In this document: one piece after another, positions 25,495 to 33,284 of the stretch
Position numbering within the stretch: the stretch's first letter is position 1
Layout: each line of letters begins with the position of its first letter
DNA from: JBCDJG01 sp038748065
GTDB taxonomy: Bacteria > Pseudomonadota > Gammaproteobacteria > Pseudomonadales > Halieaceae
Length of the DNA: 49,237 nt
Assembly: GCA_038748065.1 (NCBI GenBank)
Contig: JBCDJG010000035.1
Coordinates: forward strand, 1 to 49,237
Direction: 5' to 3'
The notes under the pieces: model-generated
Database searches by the model: none
Told to the model about the DNA's origin: nothing
The model's input: only the letters and a program-made list of their open reading frames with translations
Translations under genes and position numbers: made by a program

Positions 25495-27024
25495 ATGACA
25501 GATTCCCCCGGATTCGGCCAGCGGGCGCTGGCCACCGTAGAGCGTGTTGGCAATAAACTACCTGACCCGGCGGTGTTGTTTATCGCGCTGCTGTTCATTG
25601 TTTGGGCACTGTCATTCCTTTTGTCTTTCATCAGCTATGATGCGATTGACCCCCGCAGTGGGCAGCCGATTGAAGTCATCAACCAGCTCTCGGGGACGGC
25701 CATGGCGGCCTTCTTCTCCTCGCTGGTCACGAATTTCTCACACTTTCACCCTATTGGCGTGGTACTGGTGGCCATGCTGGGCATCGGCGTTGCTGAGCAC
25801 ACGGGTTATATCAATGCTGCCCTGCGCGCGATGCTGGGCGTGACAGCAAGGTGGCTGCTGACACCTATGGTTATCGTTGTCGGCATCGTCAGCCACACCG
25901 CTGCGGACGCGGGCTATGTCTTGGTAATCCCAATGGGTGGCGTGATCTTCTATGCCGCGGGCCGGCACCCTCTGGCTGGGATAGCCGCCGCCTTTGCCGG
26001 TGTGTCCGGTGGGTTTTCGGCCAACTTCATTCCAGGCGCGCTGGACCCAATGCTGCAGGGCATCAGCCAGTCCGGTGCGCAGTTGCTCGACCCAGACATT
26101 CAACTAAACCCGCTCAATAACTTCTTCTTCACCGCGTCTTCATCTGTGCTGATTATTGCGCTCGGATGGCTTGTCACAGAGCGCATTGTCGAGCCGCGCC
26201 TGCAGGCCTCAGAGCTTGATGGAGACCTCGAAGACCTACCCACTATGAGCCCGCTCACCGAGGCTGAGCGGCGCGGGCTGCGCGCCGGCAATTGGGCGCT
26301 TTTAGGCGGTGTTTTGCTGCTAGCGCTGACGGCCTGGCCAGAGGACTCCGCCTGGCGAGGGCCAGAGGGCACTCTGACCGAACTCGGTGCCCCACTGATG
26401 GCATCCATTGTGTCGCTGATTTTTGTGCTCTTCCTTATTCCGGCCATCGCCTACGGCATCCGCGCGGGCACGGTGACCAGCGCGCGCGACGTCATCGAGG
26501 GCATGACCCGCGCAATGAATACAATGTCCTACTACCTGGTCATTATGTTCTTTATCGCCCAGTTCATTTACGCCTTTGGCCAATCGAATCTTGGTGTGTT
26601 GCTCGCCGTTAAGGGTGCCGAGGGGCTGAAAGCCCTGGCCTTGCCCGCCGGTTTCACCATTGCCGGCATCGTGGTGATATCCGGCCTGCTCAACCTCTTT
26701 GTCGGCTCAGCTTCGGCCAAGTGGGCCTTGCTGGCGCCGATTTTCGTACCGATGCTGATGGAACTGGGAATTTCCCCAGACCTGACCCAGGCGGCTTATC
26801 GCGTTGGCGATTCGACCACTAACATTATTACGCCCTTGATGCCCTACTTCCCGCTGGTCGTGGTGTACTGCCAGCGCTATATCAAAACAACCGGCATCGG
26901 AACCGTCACCGCGCTAATGCTGCCCTACTCGCTTATTTTCATGGTCACCTGGACGCTTTACCTGCTGCTTTACTGGAGCCTTGGCTTACCGCTAGGGCTA
27001 CAATCGACTTACAGCTACCCATAA
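25495..27024 (+). CDS. AbgT-family transporter
   Basis: A 509-residue multi-spanning inner-membrane transporter of the AbgT (p-aminobenzoyl-glutamate) family; the ATG at 25495 gives the family start (TDSPGFGQRALATVERVGNKLPDPAVLF). 'SHTAADAGYVLVIPMGG' and 'NLFVGSASAKWALLAPIFVPM' are the conserved re-entrant-loop regions, and 'GDSTTNIITPLMPYFPL' is the family C-terminal signature. Members take up p-aminobenzoyl-glutamate or export sulfonamides. A 22-bp tandem repeat starts right after its stop. Substrate here not known. Confidence 0.92.
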   Translation: MTDSPGFGQRALATVERVGNKLPDPAVLFIALLFIVWALSFLLSFISYDAIDPRSGQPIEVINQLSGTAMAAFFSSLVTNFSHFHPIGVVLVAMLGIGVAEHTGYINAALRAMLGVTARWLLTPMVIVVGIVSHTAADAGYVLVIPMGGVIFYAAGRHPLAGIAAAFAGVSGGFSANFIPGALDPMLQGISQSGAQLLDPDIQLNPLNNFFFTASSSVLIIALGWLVTERIVEPRLQASELDGDLEDLPTMSPLTEAERRGLRAGNWALLGGVLLLALTAWPEDSAWRGPEGTLTELGAPLMASIVSLIFVLFLIPAIAYGIRAGTVTSARDVIEGMTRAMNTMSYYLVIMFFIAQFIYAFGQSNLGVLLAVKGAEGLKALALPAGFTIAGIVVISGLLNLFVGSASAKWALLAPIFVPMLMELGISPDLTQAAYRVGDSTTNIITPLMPYFPLVVVYCQRYIKTTGIGTVTALMLPYSLIFMVTWTLYLLLYWSLGLPLGLQSTYSYP

Positions 27025-27025
27025 A

Positions 27026-27087
27026 GCTAGAGACATCAGTGCCTATTGCTAAAGACATAAGTGCCTATTGCTAGAGACATAAGTGCC
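27026..27087. repeat. 22-bp tandem repeat, nearly three copies
   Basis: Units at 27026-27047, 27048-27069 and a partial third at 27070-27087 begin GCTA(A/G)AGACAT(A/C)AGTGCC. It lies between the AbgT stop and the LLM gene start, and the third copy runs into the region just before the LLM ribosome-binding site. Confidence 0.85.
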
Positions 27088-27100
27088 CGAGGCCAGTGCG

Positions 27101-28096
27101 ATGAGTACGTACAGCGCTAATCTCAGACTCAACCTGACAGGCGCCGAGGCAGAGCCTGCGGCCCGCAGCGAGCGCTATCGCCAAGCCATCGAAATGGCAG
27201 CCTATGCAGATCGCGCCGGCTTCTCGAGCGTTAACGTCGAGGAGCACCATGTGGCCGAGAACGGCTGGCTGCCCTCCCCTATGACAATGGCAGCCGCCAT
27301 CGCCGCGCGCACGGAGCACTGCTCTATCGGCGTCATGGCCCTGCTGGTGTCGCTCTACGACCCGATCAGACTGGCGGAGGACATCGCCGTTGTCGATTTG
27401 CTTAGCCGCGGCCGCTTCACCTTCATAGCAGGGCTAGGCTACCGTGACATTGAGTTCCACATTGCCAACAAACCCTTTGAAGGGCGCGGCGCATGGATGG
27501 ATCACGTACTGGAGACCTTGCTCAAAGCCTGGGCGGATGAACCCTTCGACTACCAGGGTCGTAGCGTCAACGTCACACCCAAGCCCTTTTCGCGGCCTCA
27601 CCCGCCTTTCCTGGTTGGCGGCATGAGTAAACCAGCAGCTCGTCGCGCAGCCCGATTGGGCTTGCCCTTTGGGCCACCCGTCGCCGACCCGGAGCTCGAG
27701 GGCTATTACTACGAACAGCTGGCCGCCTTTGGCACAGAGGGCTTTGTGTACAGTCCGCCGGCTGACTTCTCGGTGCTCTTCATCGATGAAGATCCCGACA
27801 AAGCCTGGAATGAGCTGGGCCGCTATTTTCTGAACGAGGCGCTGGAATACAGCAGCTGGCGAACGGCGGGCGTAAAGCGCCCGCTGGAATTCGACAGCCA
27901 TTCGGTGGCCGAGCTGCGCGCTCAAGGTCGCTACGAAATCATTACCCCTGAAGAGTGCCTGTCACGTCACCGCAGCAGGTCCGATTTTTTCGCCACCATC
28001 CATCCTCTCATCGGCGGTATACCGCTAAAGCGCGGCTGGCGCTGCCTTGAGCTCTACACAGAGAAGGTGCTTGCACCCCTGTTGGCTGAATCCTGA
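27101..28096 (+). CDS. LLM-class flavin-dependent oxidoreductase
   Basis: A 331-residue bacterial luciferase-like monooxygenase. I prefer ATG 27101, which has a GAGG site at suitable spacing, over a GTG at 27083 inside the tandem repeat. The typical blocks 'ADRAGFSSVNVEEHHVAENGWLPSP', 'IGVMALLVSLYDPIRLAEDIAVVD' and 'FIAGLGYRDIEF' are present. Such enzymes use FMNH2 or F420 with oxygen; the lack of a luxB partner and the family spread make light production unlikely. It is separated from the AhpD gene by 135 bp that hold a LacI-type operator. Confidence 0.9.
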   Translation: MSTYSANLRLNLTGAEAEPAARSERYRQAIEMAAYADRAGFSSVNVEEHHVAENGWLPSPMTMAAAIAARTEHCSIGVMALLVSLYDPIRLAEDIAVVDLLSRGRFTFIAGLGYRDIEFHIANKPFEGRGAWMDHVLETLLKAWADEPFDYQGRSVNVTPKPFSRPHPPFLVGGMSKPAARRAARLGLPFGPPVADPELEGYYYEQLAAFGTEGFVYSPPADFSVLFIDEDPDKAWNELGRYFLNEALEYSSWRTAGVKRPLEFDSHSVAELRAQGRYEIITPEECLSRHRSRSDFFATIHPLIGGIPLKRGWRCLELYTEKVLAPLLAES

Positions 28097-28166
28097 GCGG
28101 CGCTGGCCAAGGCACGATCCACCCTCTGACCTCGGCTGCAAATATCTACCACCACACAATTTCATA

Positions 28167-28195
28167 TTTACATGAAACGTTTCATACAATAGACT
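28167..28195 (+). promoter_or_regulatory. Candidate promoter of the AhpD/FAH operon
   Basis: -35 TTTACA at 28167-28172, 17-bp spacer, -10 TAGACT at 28190-28195. The LacI-type operator (28172-28185) fills the spacer, so repressor binding would block RNA polymerase directly. Predicted start is near 28202, about 30 bases before the first gene. Confidence 0.6.
28172..28185. promoter_or_regulatory. LacI-family operator O1
   Basis: The perfect 14-bp palindrome ATGAAACGTTTCAT with a central CG, the classic LacI/PurR-like layout. Identical to the copy at 40479-40492 beside the LacI-family gene. It lies in the promoter spacer of the operon starting at 28232. Confidence 0.8.
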
Positions 28196-28231
28196 AGTTC
28201 AATATTAAGCTAAATGATGCCCGGAGATCCT

Positions 28232-28990
28232 ATGCCCTTTCTGAAGTCCCTTCCGGATCACGCCAACGCGATGCATGTTTGGCCCCTTCACGAACGTGGC
28301 TTTGAGGCCTGGGGGCCTCTGATTAAAGCCGTTATGCGCAGGGAACAGGATTCCGAGTTCGCCCACGGCGACAAGGAGCTGATCGGCGCCTACGCATCGG
28401 CAATGAACGGCTGCACCCACTGTTACTCCGCCCATTCGGCCACCGCAGTGGTTCTGGGGGTTGGCTCAGAACTGTTCGAGGATGTAGAGATCGATCCCTG
28501 GAAAGCACCGGTCGACGAGCGCTGGAAACCGATGCTCGCCTTCATTCGCAAGCTCTGTCGTGAACCAGCCCAGCTAACTCAGAGCGATGCGGATCGCGTA
28601 TTCGATGCCGGCTGGAGCGAACGGGCATTAACCGACGCTATACAGATCGCCGGCGCCTTCTCCTTCATGAACGTAATGATGATTGGGCACGGTGCAGACC
28701 AGCAGGACCTCCGCGCCATTGGGCCGCTGCAGGCCATCCTGCGCGACAACGACGATTACGGCTATGCCACTGAGCATCGCGACATGAAAAAGCTCTACGC
28801 AAAGGCGATTGAACGCTTTGGCGCGGATGCTGCGGAGGAGTCATTCAAAAGCGCGCTGGGCGTGATGGCAGGTGGCAACGCGGAAATTAACAAGAAAAAC
28901 AGCTCCGTCCTCCTGCCCTATCTGCTGAAGCTGCTCAAGTGGTACACGGTATTCAAACTCAGCGTCAGGCGCGCCGTAGGCATCAGCTAA
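28232..28990 (+). CDS. AhpD-like carboxymuconolactone decarboxylase-family protein
   Basis: A 252-residue protein of the CMD/AhpD family. The ATG at 28232 has a GGAG site 5 bases upstream; an upstream ATG pair at 28214 lacks one. The redox centre is intact: 'MNGCTHCYSAH' gives C-x-x-C followed by histidine, as in AhpD peroxidases. A second conserved block 'DRVFDAGWSERALTDAIQIAGAFSFMNVMMIGHG' is shared with the next gene. Family members reduce peroxides or decarboxylate lactones; which applies is unknown. It is the first gene of the LacI-controlled operon that includes FAH-family and SDR enzymes. Confidence 0.85.
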   Translation: MPFLKSLPDHANAMHVWPLHERGFEAWGPLIKAVMRREQDSEFAHGDKELIGAYASAMNGCTHCYSAHSATAVVLGVGSELFEDVEIDPWKAPVDERWKPMLAFIRKLCREPAQLTQSDADRVFDAGWSERALTDAIQIAGAFSFMNVMMIGHGADQQDLRAIGPLQAILRDNDDYGYATEHRDMKKLYAKAIERFGADAAEESFKSALGVMAGGNAEINKKNSSVLLPYLLKLLKWYTVFKLSVRRAVGIS

Positions 28991-29033
28991 CACCTGAGCA
29001 TTCGCGCCTGCGGGGCAAACAGAGGGACAAAGC

Positions 29034-29498
29034 ATGACTTTCTTCAAAGAGCTAGACAGTTCGGCCGGCGACGCCGAGGTTTGGGCGCTGAACCCGGCTG
29101 CGGCATCCGCCTGGGGCTCGTTCTGGAACGCGATGATGAGTGGTCCTTCCGAGCTCACAGACACTGACAAAACAGCTGTCGTTGCCTACCTCTACGGGCT
29201 TCATGGCTGCAATTCAGCCTTTGAAGCCTCACGCACGAGCGCGCAGCTCGATACGGGGCTGTATCCTTTCCTCGCGGAACCTGACGTGGAGCTGGATCAC
29301 CTCGGCCTGGATGATAAATGGCTATCGCTGCTGCGTTATCTGCGCAAGCTCTGTCTGGATCCTCATCGTCTCGTGCAACGCGATGCCGACGCCGTGCTAG
29401 CCGCCGGCTGGTCCGAAATGACCTTCACCGAGGCCGTTGATATCTCTGCCATGGTCAAGTACCACACCATGGTGCTGTTCGGGCACGGAGCGTCCTGA
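29034..29498 (+). CDS. AhpD-like protein with degenerate redox motif
   Basis: A 154-residue paralogue of the preceding gene, 43 bp downstream, with an AGAGGGA site. It shares 'DADAVLAAGWSEMTFTEAVDISAMVKYHTMVLFGHG' with the first copy, but at the redox site it reads 'GLHGCNSAFEAS', keeping only one cysteine and losing the second Cys and the histidine. It may be a non-catalytic partner subunit, or carry out a different reaction. Its role in the operon is unknown. Confidence 0.75.
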   Translation: MTFFKELDSSAGDAEVWALNPAAASAWGSFWNAMMSGPSELTDTDKTAVVAYLYGLHGCNSAFEASRTSAQLDTGLYPFLAEPDVELDHLGLDDKWLSLLRYLRKLCLDPHRLVQRDADAVLAAGWSEMTFTEAVDISAMVKYHTMVLFGHGAS

Positions 29499-29535
29499 TC
29501 GACATGTTGCGTAGATCAAAAAGGAATAAAGCCCT

Positions 29536-30408
29536 ATGAGACTGCTGCGCGTGGGTACCAGCGGGCAGGAAAAACCGGCCATGCTGGACCATTATGGGCG
29601 CGCGCGCGATCTGTCCGGCGTGATCGGCGATCTGGCGGGCGACACACTCTTGCCTGAATCTTTGCAAGGGCTGGGGCGCATTGACCCTGACACATTACCG
29701 GAGCTTGAGGACGGCCTGCGGATCGGCCCCTGTGTCGGTCAAGTGGGCAAGTTTATCTGTATCGGGCTTAACTACGCCGATCATGCAGCCGAGACAGGCC
29801 AGGCCGTTCCCGAAGAGCCGGTTATCTTTAACAAGTGGACCAGCGCCATCAGCGGGCCAAATGACCCGATCATCAGGCCACGCAACAGCACCAAGCTTGA
29901 CTGGGAGGTAGAACTCGGCATCGTCATCGGCGAGCCGGCAAGGTACGTTCAACGGGCAAATGCGCTGGACCATGTCGCCGGCTACTGCCTGGTCAACGAT
30001 GTCTCTGAGCGAAGCTTCCAGCTCGAGCGCGGCGGCCAGTGGGATAAAGGTAAGGGCTGCGATAGTTTCGGACCAATCGGCCCCTGGCTGGTCACCGCCG
30101 ATGAGGTGAACGATATCAACAGCATGGGTATCTGGCTTGAAGTCAACGGCAAGCGTTATCAGGACGGCAACACCCGGACGATGATCTTCAAAGTCGATGA
30201 AATAGTAAGCTACGTGAGCCAGTTTATGACTCTCCATCCCGGTGACATTATATCCACGGGAACGCCGCCTGGTGTCGGGCTTGGACAGGTCCCGCCTGTT
30301 TACCTCACCCCGGGCGATAGCGTTAGGCTCGGCATCGATGGCCTGGGCGAACAGCAACAGATCGTTATCGACGAAGAAAGTCGGGCGCCAGCGCGATTAT
30401 GCGGTTAG
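29536..30408 (+). CDS. FAH-family 2,4-diketo-3-deoxy-acid hydrolase
   Basis: A 290-residue fumarylacetoacetate-hydrolase-family enzyme. Metal ligands Glu124, Glu126 (in 'LDWEVELGIVIG') and Asp155 ('VNDVSER') are present, with 'ICIGLNYADHAAE' around residue 75-86 and 'GDIISTGTPPGVG' near 235. This full pattern is typical of the group that includes L-2,4-diketo-3-deoxyrhamnonate/fuconate hydrolases, often mis-annotated ureidoglycolate lyase. They split the diketo acid to pyruvate and a hydroxyacid. Its 3' end overlaps the SDR start by 10 bp, and SDR is the enzyme expected just before it in the pathway. Function is strong at family level, substrate inferred. Confidence 0.88.
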   Translation: MRLLRVGTSGQEKPAMLDHYGRARDLSGVIGDLAGDTLLPESLQGLGRIDPDTLPELEDGLRIGPCVGQVGKFICIGLNYADHAAETGQAVPEEPVIFNKWTSAISGPNDPIIRPRNSTKLDWEVELGIVIGEPARYVQRANALDHVAGYCLVNDVSERSFQLERGGQWDKGKGCDSFGPIGPWLVTADEVNDINSMGIWLEVNGKRYQDGNTRTMIFKVDEIVSYVSQFMTLHPGDIISTGTPPGVGLGQVPPVYLTPGDSVRLGIDGLGEQQQIVIDEESRAPARLCG

Positions 30409-31145
30409 CCGGTAAAAAAGCGCTGATCACCGCGGCCGCTGCAGGTATCGGCCGCGAAACGGCACTGCAGTTTGTGCGGGAGGGCGCAGAGGTTTGGGCG
30501 CTTGACATTGATAGTGGCGGCCTCAATTCGCTGGCAGCTGAGACTGCACAAATCAAGGCACAGGTCCTCGACCTGACCAACACGGGCGATCTGCAAAGTT
30601 TCATTGCCTCGGCCGGCAGCTTCGATATCCTTTTTAATTGCGCGGGCTACGTCGCACACGGCGACATCCTGTCGTGCTCGCTCGAGGATTGGCAAACCTC
30701 CTTCGATCTAAACGTGAAAGCTATGTACGTTCTCACCAAGCTGGTCATCCCCGGCATGGCGACGGCTGGCGCAGGGTCGATCATCAATATGGCATCAGTG
30801 GTCGGCGTTGGGATCGCAGCCCCCTCGAGGTTCGCGTACAGCGCTACCAAAGCGGCAGTTGTTGGTATGACCAAGTCAGTTGCTTGTGACTATGTCAGCG
30901 CAGGCATTCGCTGCAACGCAATCTGTCCTGGAACAGTTGACACACCTTCGCTACAGGCACGACTCAACGCCTTTGACGACCCGGAGAAGGCCAGGGCAGA
31001 GTTTGCAGCTAGACAGCCGCTGGGCAGGCTTGGGCAGGCTGAAGAGGTTGCCGCATTGGCCGTCTATCTCGCCTCTGACGAGTCCGCTTACACCACAGGC
31101 GTTGCACACTACATAGACGGCGGCTGGAGCAACGGCGGCCGCTGA
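30399..31145 (+). CDS. SDR, 2-keto-3-deoxy-sugar-acid 4-dehydrogenase-like
   Basis: A 248-residue short-chain dehydrogenase. Cofactor motif TAAAAGIG (11-18), acidic ALDID (NAD preference), and catalytic Ser133, Tyr147, Lys151. Segments 'CPGTVDTPSLQARL' and 'ASDESAYTTG' match the DHRS6/BDH2-like branch that contains bacterial 2-keto-3-deoxy-L-fuconate dehydrogenases. Arginines at 144, 188 and 205 correspond to the carboxylate-binding arginines I recall for human DHRS6, consistent with an acid substrate. The 10-bp overlap with the diketo-acid hydrolase gene points to adjacent pathway steps: oxidation at C4 followed by hydrolysis. Confidence 0.87.
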   Translation: MRLAGKKALITAAAAGIGRETALQFVREGAEVWALDIDSGGLNSLAAETAQIKAQVLDLTNTGDLQSFIASAGSFDILFNCAGYVAHGDILSCSLEDWQTSFDLNVKAMYVLTKLVIPGMATAGAGSIINMASVVGVGIAAPSRFAYSATKAAVVGMTKSVACDYVSAGIRCNAICPGTVDTPSLQARLNAFDDPEKARAEFAARQPLGRLGQAEEVAALAVYLASDESAYTTGVAHYIDGGWSNGGR

Positions 31146-31172
31146 CTGCAAGACTACACCTCGGGAGACAGC

Positions 31173-32564
31173 ATGGCGCACCGGAAACCGGCGATCGCAT
31201 CAATCATCGTGGTATCTTCCGTGCTGTTGCTGACGCTATCACTGCTCTCCCCATCTGCCGGACGCGTGTCCTACATGATCGCCTCTTTCGCCTGTAACCA
31301 GGCCTACGTTGGCGGCTATCCCGCCGATTGGATTATCGCGGCGGAAATAGAGCCAATGGCTGCCCCGATAAGTGGTCTGTTCCAGCTCGACTTTGATGCA
31401 CAGGACAAGGAAGTCAGCGCAAGTGTGTTTGGCTTGTTCGAGCGCAGGCTAGCCTATCGCCCGGGCTACGGATGCGGCCTCGTCTCGCCAGACAGCAAAA
31501 AGCTCCCGCCCCTTGATCGGCAGCTTGCAAGCGGCTCGGAACTTCCCGACGCTACATCAAGCTATCCCGAGCTTCAGCAGTTCCTGGCGGACAGCTTCGT
31601 CAAAGACCCAGCACAGGGCCATACAAACCTCAATCATCGCGGCATCATCGTTCTGCACAAGGGCAAGGTCATAGCCGAGCACTATGCCTACCCCTTCGAT
31701 GATGACTCGATGCACTACAGTTACTCCATGGCGAAATCGGTGCTCGCTATGCTCTGGGCAATCGCGGACGACAAGGGCCTGGCTGACCTGTCCAGCCGAG
31801 CTCAAGTACCCGAGTGGGTCACCGGGGACCCTCGCCGGGCGATCACCAACCGCCAACTGATGGACATGTCGAGCGGGCTTGAGCCGGTCGAAGATACGAC
31901 GCCAACTGGCAGCTTCATCAGGATGATGAGTTCCACCGACACGGCACATTTTGCGGCTAGCGTTCCACTCATCGATCATCCGGGCACAGTGTTTAACTAC
32001 TCCAGCGGCAGCTCTAACATTGCCAGCCGCTCCCTCGCCCTTGCTCTATCTGAGCGAGGGATCAACCTCTTCCAATTCGCCCTGGATGAATTATTCCAAC
32101 CTATCGGTATAGAGCATCTTGAAATGCTGGCCGACGAACAAGGAACCTTTATCGGCGGCTCTGCGATCTACGCGTCGCTGCGGGACTGGGCAAGGCTTGG
32201 GCAGCTGCTACTAAATGATGGCGTGTGGAACGGCCGCCAGGTTTTGCCACCCGGACTGCTAGAGAGCTTGCAGAATGACCATGCCTACTCCGCGGGCGAA
32301 TACAAGATGGGCTTTTGGCTAAATGACCAGGAGAGCTACGGCGGAACGAAACACATAGACTTACCTGATGACCTTGTATTTTTCGCCGGTTACTTGGGCC
32401 AACGGGTAGTCATTCTACCTTCCCATGACCTGGTGATAGCGCGCGTGGGCCGCACCGCCGGTAAACCCGCTATTGCCAGGCTGAAAACCTTTTATATTGA
32501 GCTATTCGCACGCGCTACCGAAGCGATCTCTGGCTCCGAACCAGCTCTCGCTAAAGACGTCTGA
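31173..32564 (+). CDS. Membrane-anchored serine hydrolase (class C beta-lactamase fold)
   Basis: A 463-residue protein with an N-terminal hydrophobic helix (about 9-28) that should export and anchor it. The beta-lactamase-family S-x-x-K motif is Ser185-Met-Ala-Lys188 ('YSYSMAKSV'), and Tyr276-Ser-Ser ('FNYSSGSSN') gives the second motif. Relatives include 6-aminohexanoate-dimer hydrolase and EstB-like esterases rather than true beta-lactamases. As the last gene of the LacI-controlled operon it might release an acid from an ester, amide or lactone in the periplasm. A GGGAG site precedes the start. Confidence 0.85.
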   Translation: MAHRKPAIASIIVVSSVLLLTLSLLSPSAGRVSYMIASFACNQAYVGGYPADWIIAAEIEPMAAPISGLFQLDFDAQDKEVSASVFGLFERRLAYRPGYGCGLVSPDSKKLPPLDRQLASGSELPDATSSYPELQQFLADSFVKDPAQGHTNLNHRGIIVLHKGKVIAEHYAYPFDDDSMHYSYSMAKSVLAMLWAIADDKGLADLSSRAQVPEWVTGDPRRAITNRQLMDMSSGLEPVEDTTPTGSFIRMMSSTDTAHFAASVPLIDHPGTVFNYSSGSSNIASRSLALALSERGINLFQFALDELFQPIGIEHLEMLADEQGTFIGGSAIYASLRDWARLGQLLLNDGVWNGRQVLPPGLLESLQNDHAYSAGEYKMGFWLNDQESYGGTKHIDLPDDLVFFAGYLGQRVVILPSHDLVIARVGRTAGKPAIARLKTFYIELFARATEAISGSEPALAKDV

Positions 32565-32596
32565 CCACACTCAAGCTTGACGCTCGGGCGTTTTAG

Positions 32597-32610
32597 ATGT
32601 AACGTTTCAC
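32597..32610. promoter_or_regulatory. LacI-family operator O2 (two mismatches)
   Basis: ATGTAACGTTTCAC, differing from O1 at two positions (A-to-T and final T-to-C) and keeping the central AACGTTTCA core. It is 58 bases before the first small membrane-protein gene, and a Fur-box-like sequence follows 5 bases downstream. Confidence 0.65.
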
Positions 32611-32615
32611 TATAT

Positions 32616-32634
32616 TTAAGTGATTCTCATTATT
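32616..32634. promoter_or_regulatory. Candidate Fur box
   Basis: Read on the minus strand, AATAATGAGAATCACTTAA matches the 19-bp Fur consensus GATAATGATAATCATTATC at 13 of 19 positions by my hand alignment, with the core AATGAGAATCA well kept. It lies 35 bases before the start of an operon of iron-reduction-type genes, as expected for iron repression. Confidence 0.6.
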
Positions 32635-32668
32635 ATTAACGGCAGCACATCAAAAGGAGCATAGAAAC

Positions 32669-32995
32669 GTGTCTGACACTCTTATCGTGTTCACCATCAG
32701 CTGCCTGACCTATGCTTCAGGCGTTGCCTTCTACCACAGCCACGTGAGCCGCTCGGCGCTTTCCCTCCCGGCGACCTCTCTGCGTGCCCTCCGGCTGGCG
32801 GCCTGGCTGACACTACTCAGCGGTTTCGGTCTGGCAGTCTCTGTCTACAGTTGGCAGCTTGGCATCTTTATTCACCTTTTCCTGGCCTCGATTCTATTTC
32901 TGGTGAGCCTTCTGCTTGCATCTCGTTGGCCGCTCGCTCACGCGCGTAGCGGCCTGATCGTGACCTTGGCTATCCCAGCTATGGCGATAGCCTGA
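32669..32995 (+). CDS. Small membrane protein of iron-uptake operon (DUF3325-like?)
   Basis: A 108-residue protein from a GTG start with an AAGGAG site upstream. Three to four hydrophobic segments are visible (about 4-22, 44-65, 68-87, 94-107). Small membrane proteins of this size accompany PepSY reductases in siderophore operons such as fpvGHJK of Pseudomonas; DUF3325 is a possible family but not certain. Its stop overlaps the next start by one base (TGATG), so the two are coupled. Confidence 0.65.
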   Translation: MSDTLIVFTISCLTYASGVAFYHSHVSRSALSLPATSLRALRLAAWLTLLSGFGLAVSVYSWQLGIFIHLFLASILFLVSLLLASRWPLAHARSGLIVTLAIPAMAIA

Positions 32996-33270
32996 TGAAA
33001 CTGAGGCTACGCGGCTGGACACTTTGGCTGGGCTCTGCCTTATGCGCCCTGCTCTGCCTGTCAGCCGTCGGTACGCTACTAGCCACTGCATTTTCGGATT
33101 CACCCAGAGCGGTCACCGAGTTGATGGTATGGAGCGGGCTCGCTACCCCGGTTCTGTGGTGCCTGCTCATGTTCTATAGCGACTGGGATCAATCACACTA
33201 TCGACCAGCGCTGGTGATGGGCTCTGTGAGTGTCATCTGCGTTGTGTCGATTTATCAGGCGATGCAGTAA
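32995..33270 (+). CDS. Small membrane protein of iron-uptake operon (DUF3649-like?)
   Basis: A 91-residue protein with about three transmembrane segments ('WLGSALCALLCLSAVGTLLATAF', 'LMVWSGLATPVLWCLLMFYS', 'LVMGSVSVICVVSIYQAM'). It overlaps the previous gene by one base and is followed 14 bp later by the PepSY gene. Size and position fit the small proteins found beside PepSY-type siderophore reductases; the DUF3649 label is a guess. No motif is seen. Confidence 0.62.
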   Translation: MKLRLRGWTLWLGSALCALLCLSAVGTLLATAFSDSPRAVTELMVWSGLATPVLWCLLMFYSDWDQSHYRPALVMGSVSVICVVSIYQAMQ

Positions 33271-33284
33271 TCGGTGTCGGGTTT

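Noticed and set aside
27101..28096. Bioluminescence (lux) locus
   Set aside because: A single luciferase-like monooxygenase without a luxA/luxB pair or lux fatty-acid reductase genes; the family is mostly non-luminous.
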